Positions 1 to 6,599 of a stretch of DNA of 64,000 nucleotides are shown here, piece by piece. The notes beneath the pieces were generated by a model. It saw nothing but the letters and a program-made list of their open reading frames with translations, did not search any database and was not told the origin of the DNA. Numbering within the stretch: position 1 is the stretch's first letter; each line of letters opens with the position of its first letter. The stretch is taken from contig CAJTDC010000003.1 of the NCBI GenBank assembly GCA_910575055.1, forward strand, positions 62,001 to 126,000. Direction: 5' to 3'. The stretch is from Clostridia bacterium (lineage in GTDB: Bacteria; Bacillota; Clostridia; Lachnospirales; Anaerotignaceae). The position numbers and the translations under genes were made by a program.

Positions 1-1
1 T

Positions 2-76
2 AAAAAATATGAATATTTTTTGAAAATGGCAAAGGAAACTGGTTTAATTGCTATAGGATATGAAAAAATTAGTTGA
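2..76 (+). CDS. C-terminal end of an unidentified protein (cut by window edge)
   Basis: An open frame enters from the left edge and ends at TGA 74-76; only about 24 codons are visible, ending ...GLIAIGYEKIS. It is followed at once by a strong hairpin terminator, which supports a real gene end. The fragment is too short to name. In other Firmicutes bofA often follows recR and a small DUF2508 gene, but I cannot match this tail to either. Confidence 0.5.
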   Translation, partial: KKYEYFLKMAKETGLIAIGYEKIS

Positions 77-86
77 TAGAAATATT

Positions 87-135
87 CAGCGTACTAAGTA
101 ATTTAGTACGCTGATAAAAAATTACATTTTTTTAC
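87..135 (+). terminator. Intrinsic terminator after the left-edge gene
   Basis: Perfect 11-bp stem CAGCGTACTAA / TTAGTACGCTG (87-97 and 103-113) with a 5-nt loop, followed after a short A-run by T-rich sequence. It separates the left-edge gene from bofA. Confidence 0.75.
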
Positions 136-195
136 TTTTTACTTTTTTGTTTTTAATAGGCTTTTTATATTATGTATAGAAAAGGAGGAAAATAT

Positions 196-444
196 ATGGA
201 TTCCACACAAATTATTACTGCTATGATTTTTTCTTGTTTAGGATTAATGACACTAATTATATTATCTAAACCAATTAAATTTTTACTAAAAACGGTTGTG
301 AATGCTGGTATTGGTTGTATTGCCATTTTATTATTACATACCATAGGATTTCCTATAGGGATTAATTATATGACTGTATTATTTACAGGGCTTTTAGGTA
401 TACCTGGAATTGCAGGACTTTTATTGCTTTGTGTACTGTTATAA
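196..444 (+). CDS. bofA: Pro-sigma-K processing inhibitor BofA family membrane protein
   Basis: A hydrophobic protein of 82 residues with two to three membrane segments and the BofA-type C-terminal pattern NAGIG...LHTIGFPIGINY...GLLGIPGIAGLLLL. In Bacillus, BofA sits in the outer forespore membrane and holds the SpoIVFB protease inactive until late sporulation; family members occur widely in endospore formers. The ATG at 196 is preferred over one at 172 because AAAGGAGGA lies just upstream of it. It probably has its own promoter after the terminator at 87-135. Family assignment is firm; the sporulation role here is inferred. Confidence 0.85.
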   Translation: MDSTQIITAMIFSCLGLMTLIILSKPIKFLLKTVVNAGIGCIAILLLHTIGFPIGINYMTVLFTGLLGIPGIAGLLLLCVLL

Positions 445-530
445 AATTAAGACTATAGTTAAATTGTGACATATTTTTATATAAAATAATAATATTATGA
501 AAAAAATATTTCATATTTTTTAAAAATATA

Positions 531-559
531 TTGACGAAATGAAAAATTAGTGTTATCAT
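531..559 (+). promoter_or_regulatory. Sigma-A promoter for the rhomboid gene
   Basis: TTGACG (531-536), 17-nt spacer, TATCAT (554-559). It would start a transcript near 566, leaving a leader of about 160 nt before the rhomboid ATG at 725. Confidence 0.65.
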
Positions 560-634
560 AATCACATACAAAAAATGTGAAAAATAATATAAAGTCTTTT
601 CACAAATTTGTTAATCTTTTTGAAATGTTTATAT

Positions 635-712
635 GAATAAGGATACCCCAATTCTTATTCAAAAAAAAGAAACTCATTGGAATTTTCCCTTGTTCCGATG
701 AGTTTCTTTTTT
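635..712 (+). terminator. Two leader hairpins, the second an intrinsic terminator just before the rhomboid RBS
   Basis: Hairpin 1 is GAATAAG/CTTATTC (635-641, 654-660). Hairpin 2 pairs GAAACTCATTGGAA (669-682) with TTCCGATGAGTTTC (693-706) and runs into TTTTTT ending at 712. The rhomboid ribosome site GAAAGGAG begins one base later. Placed inside the leader of the promoter at 531-559, it looks like an attenuator; it may instead only stop read-through from bofA. Confidence 0.6.
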
Positions 713-724
713 GAAAGGAGTTTT

Positions 725-1828
725 ATGTATTATACTATTTTGCAGAATTTTGTAAAAAAACTTATTGAAAATGAATTTGAGTTAGTTACTACACTTTATG
801 CAACAGAAACACAACAATATAATAAAGTTATTCTTTTAAAACAGCAAAATCCTATATTATATGTTGTATCAATTATAAATGGAGAAAAGATTGAGTTACA
901 AGATTATGAAATATTTATGAATAAATATTTACAACAGTTACAAAACTCTTTAACATTATATCATTGTTCTAAAATTATTGCTTTAACAGTTGTAATAGGA
1001 GAGTTTTCACAACAAACAACACAAAAGAATAGTTTTGATATGGCACAAGTAATTCATTTTGTAAATCAAAAAGAATTACTTGTAGAGGAAGGGTGTTTCC
1101 ACGCTTGGTGGTATGTTTCTTATGCAAGAAAAACAATAGAAATGCAAAAGAGTCAACCTCAAAATATATTACATATAAGACAAATGATATTAGATTGTTT
1201 AGAAAATAAAGAACAAAGTCATAATAATTTGTATGAAATGGTAATGCAAACAAAACAAAAAAATGCTTTTTCATTAAAAAGCAATAATATATTATTCACA
1301 TTTCATTTATTATGTATTAATGTTTTTTTATTTTTAGGTATGATTTTATTAGGGCTGAAACAAAATGCAATAATGTCATTTGGCGTAGAATATCATACTA
1401 TTTTTGATATGCACCAATATTATCGTATCATTACTTATTGCTTTATTCATACAAATATAGTGCACTTAATACAAAATAGTGTTTATCTGTATTATTTTGG
1501 TATGCACACAGAACTATTATATGGTAAAATAAAAATGGCTATCATTTACTTTTTTTCTGCAATAGGAAGTGCTATATTAAGTGCTTTATGTAATGATGCA
1601 ATTTCTGTAGGGGCATCGGGAGCAATATTTGGTTTAATTGGAGCTGTATTTGTATACAGTTATTGTCATGGCAAAAAGAGTGTAGGTATGAATTATATGA
1701 CATTACTGCTTTTGGTTGTTATTGCTTTATTGTCAGGATTGCTACAACAAAATGTAGATTATTTTGGACATTTTGGTGGATTTATTATAGGAAGTCTGGT
1801 ATCATTTATTATATTGAAGTATGATTAA
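725..1828 (+). CDS. Rhomboid-family intramembrane serine protease
   Basis: A protein of 367 residues: a soluble N-terminal region (about 1-185) followed by six or more membrane helices. Rhomboid signatures are visible: HTNIVHLIQN near residue 241, catalytic serine in GASGAIFG near 298, and catalytic histidine in DYFGHFGG near 347. Rhomboids cleave membrane proteins within the bilayer; an extra soluble N-terminal domain is also seen in Bacillus GluP (YqgP). The ATG at 725 sits 4 nt after GAAAGGAG; an in-frame TTG at 677 lies inside the leader hairpin and is rejected as the start. Substrate unknown. Confidence 0.9.
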   Translation: MYYTILQNFVKKLIENEFELVTTLYATETQQYNKVILLKQQNPILYVVSIINGEKIELQDYEIFMNKYLQQLQNSLTLYHCSKIIALTVVIGEFSQQTTQKNSFDMAQVIHFVNQKELLVEEGCFHAWWYVSYARKTIEMQKSQPQNILHIRQMILDCLENKEQSHNNLYEMVMQTKQKNAFSLKSNNILFTFHLLCINVFLFLGMILLGLKQNAIMSFGVEYHTIFDMHQYYRIITYCFIHTNIVHLIQNSVYLYYFGMHTELLYGKIKMAIIYFFSAIGSAILSALCNDAISVGASGAIFGLIGAVFVYSYCHGKKSVGMNYMTLLLLVVIALLSGLLQQNVDYFGHFGGFIIGSLVSFIILKYD

Positions 1829-1857
1829 CAAAAAAAACGTTTTATTTACAATATTTC

Positions 1858-1886
1858 TGTGGATAACTCTGTGGATATGTGGATAA
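1858..1886 (+). promoter_or_regulatory. Cluster of three DnaA-box-like sequences
   Basis: TGTGGATAA (1858-1866), TGTGGATAT (1870-1878) and TGTGGATAA (1878-1886), all in the same orientation, lie between the rhomboid and uracil-DNA glycosylase genes. TGTGGATAA is the reverse complement of the consensus DnaA box TTATCCACA; the middle copy has one mismatch. Binding by DnaA is inferred. Confidence 0.55.
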
Positions 1887-1920
1887 CTCGTGTATTGTGT
1901 GTATAAAAGGAGTGAGAAAA

Positions 1921-2493
1921 GTGGAAGAAATGGAAAAATTGCAGCAGAAAATAACAACAGAAGTATTACAATCAGATTATGCAGAGAAGAAAATTGTTTT
2001 TGGAGAAGGCAAACAAAATGCAAAAATTTGTATGATTGGGGAAGCACCTGGAGGAGATGAAGAAAAACAAGGTAGACCTTTTGTAGGAAAAGCAGGAAAA
2101 AATTTATCCTCTTTTTTAGAAACAATAGGATTAAAGAGAGAAGAAATTTATATTACAAATGTTGTAAAATTTCGCCCTACTAATGTTAGTCCTAAAACAG
2201 GAAATTTTGTAAATAGGCCTCCTAAAAAAACAGAAGTTGATTTCTTTTTGCCTTATTTGAAAAAAGAATTAGAAATCATTCAACCAGATATGATAGTAAC
2301 ATTAGGGAATGTTCCTTTAAAAGCAGTGACAGGTGATGATAGCTCTAGTATAGGTGATATGCACGGTGTTATGACAAAAACAAAAGATGGTTATCAGCTG
2401 TTTCCTTTGTATCATCCAGCTGCAATTATATATAATAGGTCACTTTCTGAAGTATATCAAAATGACTTGCAAGTATTAAAAACCTATTTGTAA
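1921..2493 (+). CDS. Uracil-DNA glycosylase, family-4-like but lacking Fe-S cysteines
   Basis: A protein of 190 residues that would excise uracil from DNA in base-excision repair. Motifs: GEAPGGDEEKQGRPFVGKAG from residue 39 (motif A), TNVVKFRP, and HPAA near residue 164 (motif B). Family 4 enzymes normally carry four cysteines for a 4Fe-4S cluster. Here the expected positions read KFRP instead of KCRP and FFLPYL instead of a Cys-containing block, and the only cysteine is in KICMIG. The GTG at 1921 is chosen because AAAAGGAG precedes it by 8 nt; an in-frame ATG exists at 1930. The family is clear; loss of the cluster is read directly from the sequence. Confidence 0.85.
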   Translation: MEEMEKLQQKITTEVLQSDYAEKKIVFGEGKQNAKICMIGEAPGGDEEKQGRPFVGKAGKNLSSFLETIGLKREEIYITNVVKFRPTNVSPKTGNFVNRPPKKTEVDFFLPYLKKELEIIQPDMIVTLGNVPLKAVTGDDSSSIGDMHGVMTKTKDGYQLFPLYHPAAIIYNRSLSEVYQNDLQVLKTYL

Positions 2494-2532
2494 TTAAAAA
2501 ATAAAACAAATAAATAAAAAATTACAAATATA

Positions 2533-2569
2533 AAAAGCAAGTAGGTACTTTATTACCTACCTGCTTTTT
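2533..2569. terminator. Bidirectional terminator between udg and the metal ATPase
   Basis: AAAAGCA-A-GTAGGTA pairs with TACCTAC-C-TGCTTTT around a short loop, with A-rich and T-rich flanks on both sides, between convergent genes. Confidence 0.75.
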
Positions 2570-2572
2570 ATT

Positions 2573-4918
2573 TTAAATTTTTTTCCTCATAGAATTTAAT
2601 ATTGCAATTAATGCTACTCCTACATCAGCAAATACAGCTAACCACATTGTAGCAATACCTAATGCTCCTAGTACAAGTACAATCGCTTTTATTGCTAATG
2701 CAAAAACAATATTTTGATTTACAATGCGATTTGTATTTTTTGAAATGATAATACCGTCTTCTATTTTACCTATATCATCATTCATAATAACAACATCGGC
2801 TGCTTCAATGGCTGCATCAGAACCAATACCTCCCATAGCAATACCAATGTCTGCTCTTGCTAATACAGGTGCATCATTAATGCCATCACCAACAAATATT
2901 ACTTTATTGTTGTTTTGTTTTTTCAATATTTCTTCTAATATTTCCACTTTGTTTTGTGGCAAAAGTTGCGCATAATATTCGTTTAATGCTAATTCCTCAC
3001 TAATTTGTTTTGCTGTTGCTACATTATCTCCTGTGAGCATAATTGTATTTTGAATACCAAGTGATTTTAATTTTTGTATTGCGTTTTTACTGCTTTGTTT
3101 TATGGTGTCTGCGACAACAATACTGCCTGCAAATTTACCATCTTCTGCAATATATACAATGCTTCCTATGGCTGTACAGACTTCATATTGTATACCAAAT
3201 TGCTTCATCAATTTTTCATTTCCTGCTAATATCTGTTTTCCGTTTATTTCGCAGCAAACACCATACCCACTAATTTCTTTATAATTTTCTATTTCTTCTG
3301 TTATTTTGCCGTATTTTGTTTGATATTGCTTTATAATGGAAACAGCAATGGGGTGATTTGAATTTTTTTCTGCCTTTGCAGCAATTTCTAATATTGTTTT
3401 TTCTGTATAATTGTTTGTGGCATTTATTTGTGCTACTTCAAAAACACCTTTTGTTAATGTACCTGTTTTATCAAATATAATAGTATTGACATCTTTTAAA
3501 GCGTGAATGTAATTGCTTCCTTTTACTAATATACCTCTTTTAGATGCCTCTCCTATGCCTGAAAAAAATCCTAGTGGTACAGAAAGCACCAAAGCGCAAG
3601 GGCAAGAAATAACAAGGAATATCAATGCTCTGCTTAACCACATTTTAAAATTTCCATCTGTTATCAAAGGTGGTATGATAGCAAGTAAAACAGCTGCACA
3701 AACAACAAAAGGAGTATATACTCTTGCAAATTTTGTAATAAACTGTTCTGTTTTTGATTTTTTTGCTGTAGCATTTTCTACCATTTCCAATATTTTTACA
3801 ACAGTAGAATTACCAAAATTTTTAGTTACTTGTATTTTAAATAATCCGTTGATATTCAAACTGCCACTATATACTGCTTCTCCTACAGATACATTTACTG
3901 GTAATGCTTCTCCTGTTAATGCAGAAGTATCTAGTTGTCCATTGCCTTGTACTACAATGCCGTCTAAAGGTATTTTCTCTCCTGCTTTTACTACAATATA
4001 ATCTCCAACAGCAACTGTTGATGGCTCTACTTTTTTTGTTTGTTCTCCTACTACTAAATTTGCATAGTCTGGTCTGATGTCCATAAGTTCTGTAATAGAT
4101 TTTCTGGAACGGTTTACTGCATAGGATTGGAATGTTTCTCCAATTTGATAAAATAACATAACAAATACTGCTTCTGCCATTTCTCCTAAAAAAATCGCTC
4201 CTATTGTGGAAATAGACATTAAAAAGTTTTCGTCAAAAATTTGCCCTTTTTTGATGTTTTTGATTGCTCTCCATAATACATCATATCCAAATATAATATA
4301 GGAAATAAGAAATGGTACAAAAGAAATATTTTGTTTTATTAACAATACTCCTCCCGCAAAAAATACAATACCTACACAAAAACGCACGATTGTTTTTTGA
4401 AACTCTTTTTGAAATGCTGATTTTTCTAATTGTTTTGTGTTAGAAATTTGTGTTTGTGACGCTATGGAAACCTCAACATCAGGCTCATGTTTGTGTACAA
4501 TTTCTGAAATACTTTGCAATAATTCCTCTATAGAAGTATATTGTTCTGTTGTGACTTCCATTTGCTGTTTTAATAAATTAACTGTAGCATTTTTTACTTT
4601 TGGCAATGTTTTTGTGCCTTGTTCAATTTCTGCTGCACAATGTGCACAGTCTAGCCCTTTTAATGTTACTTGAAATGTTTTTTGATTTTGCTCCATAAAT
4701 ACCTCAACATCAGGCTCATATTTATGCACAATTTCAGTAATTTGAGGAAGTAATGCTTCTGTAAAACAATTTGCTTTTTTTTCCACAGATAATTCTTGTT
4801 TGATTAAATTGATTTGAGGATTTTGCAAATTTTCTAATTTTTGAATGTCTGCTGTTATTTTCTCAGCACAGTGGGGACAGTCTAGTCCTTTTAGTTTAAT
4901 TCTGATGACATTTTCCAT
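2573..4918 (-). CDS. Heavy-metal efflux P1B-type ATPase (Zn/Cd/Pb class)
   Basis: A protein of 781 residues that pumps divalent soft metals out of the cell using ATP. Domains in order: two N-terminal HMA metal-binding domains (CPHC at 14-17 and a second with CAHC), membrane helices, the actuator domain (TGEALPV), the CPC membrane metal site near residue 439, DKTGTLT phosphorylation site near 481, GDGINDAP near 678, and C-terminal helices. Lys in ALAIKA and Asp in FADVGV match the P1B-2 Zn/Cd/Pb subgroup. The two HMA domains look like an internal duplication, sharing EIVHKxEPDVEV. The ATG at 4918 is preferred over an upstream TTG because AAGAAGG lies before it. It follows its likely repressor gene. 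Confidence 0.92.
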   Translation of the reverse strand: MENVIRIKLKGLDCPHCAEKITADIQKLENLQNPQINLIKQELSVEKKANCFTEALLPQITEIVHKYEPDVEVFMEQNQKTFQVTLKGLDCAHCAAEIEQGTKTLPKVKNATVNLLKQQMEVTTEQYTSIEELLQSISEIVHKHEPDVEVSIASQTQISNTKQLEKSAFQKEFQKTIVRFCVGIVFFAGGVLLIKQNISFVPFLISYIIFGYDVLWRAIKNIKKGQIFDENFLMSISTIGAIFLGEMAEAVFVMLFYQIGETFQSYAVNRSRKSITELMDIRPDYANLVVGEQTKKVEPSTVAVGDYIVVKAGEKIPLDGIVVQGNGQLDTSALTGEALPVNVSVGEAVYSGSLNINGLFKIQVTKNFGNSTVVKILEMVENATAKKSKTEQFITKFARVYTPFVVCAAVLLAIIPPLITDGNFKMWLSRALIFLVISCPCALVLSVPLGFFSGIGEASKRGILVKGSNYIHALKDVNTIIFDKTGTLTKGVFEVAQINATNNYTEKTILEIAAKAEKNSNHPIAVSIIKQYQTKYGKITEEIENYKEISGYGVCCEINGKQILAGNEKLMKQFGIQYEVCTAIGSIVYIAEDGKFAGSIVVADTIKQSSKNAIQKLKSLGIQNTIMLTGDNVATAKQISEELALNEYYAQLLPQNKVEILEEILKKQNNNKVIFVGDGINDAPVLARADIGIAMGGIGSDAAIEAADVVIMNDDIGKIEDGIIISKNTNRIVNQNIVFALAIKAIVLVLGALGIATMWLAVFADVGVALIAILNSMRKKI

Positions 4919-4949
4919 AACAATACCTTCTTTCTTAATCAAATGTTTT

Positions 4950-4967
4950 TATGAATATTCATTCATA
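4950..4967 (-). promoter_or_regulatory. ArsR-type operator in front of the metal ATPase
   Basis: Inverted repeat TATGAAT-ATTC-ATTCATA, whose half site resembles the one before the arsR gene (5404-5423). It lies 32 nt upstream of the ATPase start. This suggests the repressor acts at both genes. Confidence 0.5.
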
Positions 4968-4980
4968 TATGTTTTATAAT

Positions 4981-5009
4981 ATTAGGCTGTTTTATACCAA
5001 CAGCCTAAT
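4981..5009 (-). terminator. Hairpin between arsR and the metal ATPase
   Basis: Perfect 11-bp stem ATTAGGCTGTT / AACAGCCTAAT with a 7-nt loop just after the arsR stop codon. The T-tract on the minus strand is weak, so it may reduce rather than abolish read-through into the ATPase gene. Confidence 0.55.
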
Positions 5010-5015
5010 TAGAAT

Positions 5016-5369
5016 TTATTCCATATACCCTTTTTTATGGCAAATATGGCTCATTCCTTGCTCCAAAACAATTTTTATATGCTCATCATCTAAAGAATAA
5101 AACACAGTTTTTCCTTCTTTTCTATACTTTACTAAATCATTCTGACGCAATACACGAAGTTGATGGGATACAGCAGATTGGTTCATATTTAAATGTTGTG
5201 CAATATCTCCAACACAAAGCTCTTGATTTAAAAGTAAACGTAGTAATTTAATACGTGTACCATCACCAAATACTTTAAAAAATTCTGCAACATCATGAAT
5301 AAAATCATTTTGCAGTTCTTGCTCCATATCTACTTCATCAGGACATTGATACAGTTTTTGTTTTTGCAT
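5016..5369 (-). CDS. ArsR/SmtB-family metal-sensing repressor, CzrA-like
   Basis: A protein of 117 residues with a winged helix (VFGDGTRIKLLRLLL...NQSAVSHQLRVLRQNDLV). The last helix reads D-E-H-(10 residues)-H-I-C-H, reproducing the spacing of the alpha-5 zinc site of CzrA (Asp84, His86, His97, His100). ELCVGD is present, resembling the CadC alpha-3 region, but the CadC N-terminal metal cysteines are not evident. It most likely dissociates from DNA on binding zinc or cobalt and so de-represses itself and the downstream efflux ATPase. Start: ATG after GAGGAGG. Confidence 0.88.
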   Translation of the reverse strand: MQKQKLYQCPDEVDMEQELQNDFIHDVAEFFKVFGDGTRIKLLRLLLNQELCVGDIAQHLNMNQSAVSHQLRVLRQNDLVKYRKEGKTVFYSLDDEHIKIVLEQGMSHICHKKGYME

Positions 5370-5403
5370 AAATGTCCTCCTCTCACATTTATTTTATATA
5401 AAT

Positions 5404-5450
5404 ATATGAACTTATATTCATATTATAATATCTTTTTTTTATTTTGTCAA
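5404..5450 (-). promoter_or_regulatory. arsR promoter with overlapping operator
   Basis: On the minus strand TTGACA (5450-5445), 17-nt spacer, TATAAT (5427-5422). The inverted repeat ATATGAA-cttata-TTCATAT (5404-5423) overlaps the -10 and start point, a classic steric-repression layout for CzrA/SmtB proteins. Confidence 0.75.
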
Positions 5451-5476
5451 TATATACTTTTTTCATTTATAAAATA

Positions 5477-5508
5477 AAACAGAGAAAAATATTGTTTTTC
5501 TCTGTTTT
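5477..5508 (-). terminator. Terminator after the alpha/beta hydrolase gene
   Basis: AAAACAGAGAAAAA pairs with TTTTTCTCTGTTTT about 17 nt beyond the stop codon of the minus-strand hydrolase at 5525-6466. Confidence 0.7.
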
Positions 5509-5524
5509 AACTACGAATATATTG

Positions 5525-6466
5525 TTATTTTTCCAATATCTGATAAATCCAGCGAAGCAAAAAGCGATATACTTGTTTTTGGAATGTTTCCTGTAAAAGT
5601 TCGTGACGTCCCCCTTGATATAATTTTATTTCTACATTTTCACAGCCTGCTTCTTTCAGCCAATGATATACTTTTTCAACACCTTTTCCATAATCTCCTA
5701 CAGGGTCATCCTTTCCAGAAATCAAAAGCATTGGTAAATTTTTAGGCAATTTTTCTGCCCATTCATCAGAAGATATTCTTTTTAATAATAAAAATAACTC
5801 TCTATATCCAGCATAAGTAAATACAAAACCACATTTTTCATCGTTTAAAAATTGATTTACAGCTTCTTCGTCACTAGAAAGCCAGTCATAATTTGTTCTT
5901 TTAGGAGAAAATTTTACATTAAAAGCACCAAATGCTAAACGACTTACAGAATATCCTCTTGCTTTTGCTCCTTTTAATTTTGCCCCTTCTTTACTAAGTA
6001 ATATTGCAATGTCTAAAAAAGGACTTCCTCCACTTGTTCCCATAAATACAGTACCTGCTAATTCTTCTCCCCAATGGGTACAAAATTCTCTTGCTAAAAA
6101 AGAACCCATACTATGTCCTATTAAAAAATAAGGCAATTCTGGAAATTTCTTTTTTACAAATTCCATAACATATCTCATATCTTCTATGATATATTGCCAG
6201 CTTCCTTCTTCTTCTCCAAAAAATCCTCTGTCTTGCCAATGCTCTACAGAACGTCCGTGACCTGTATGGTCATTGCCACATACTACAAATCCTTGTTTTG
6301 CTAAAAAAGCTGCAAATCTTTCATATCTAAGAATATGTTCTTCCATACCATGTGCAATTTGTATAATTCCTTTGTATTTTATAAAACCATCTGCTGTCCA
6401 AACACAGCCATATAATGGGTGACCATCTCCTTTTGCAGGAAATGTAAATTCTTTTCTTGTTACCAT
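5525..6466 (-). CDS. Alpha/beta hydrolase, monoacylglycerol lipase/lysophospholipase-like
   Basis: A protein of 313 residues of the Hydrolase_4 (S33-like) group with no signal peptide, so cytoplasmic. It shows the oxyanion segment QIAHGMEEHILRYERFA, GNDHTGHGRS, nucleophile GHSMGS near residue 118, an acid region LISGKDDPVGDYG, and catalytic histidine in QGGRHELLQE near 287. Members hydrolyse monoglycerides or lysophospholipids; the substrate here is not known. It appears to be a single-gene unit with AGGAGGA before the ATG. Confidence 0.85.
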   Translation of the reverse strand: MVTRKEFTFPAKGDGHPLYGCVWTADGFIKYKGIIQIAHGMEEHILRYERFAAFLAKQGFVVCGNDHTGHGRSVEHWQDRGFFGEEEGSWQYIIEDMRYVMEFVKKKFPELPYFLIGHSMGSFLAREFCTHWGEELAGTVFMGTSGGSPFLDIAILLSKEGAKLKGAKARGYSVSRLAFGAFNVKFSPKRTNYDWLSSDEEAVNQFLNDEKCGFVFTYAGYRELFLLLKRISSDEWAEKLPKNLPMLLISGKDDPVGDYGKGVEKVYHWLKEAGCENVEIKLYQGGRHELLQETFQKQVYRFLLRWIYQILEK

Positions 6467-6599
6467 ATAAGTTTCCTCCTCTTCACTCTAATATTTAATT
6501 TAAAAGTTTGATTAAAAAATAGTATATGAATGTATTCTCATTTGTATAGCAATTTTTTTAAACAATAGTATTGTTTAAATTTCGCAAAAATTAACATTT

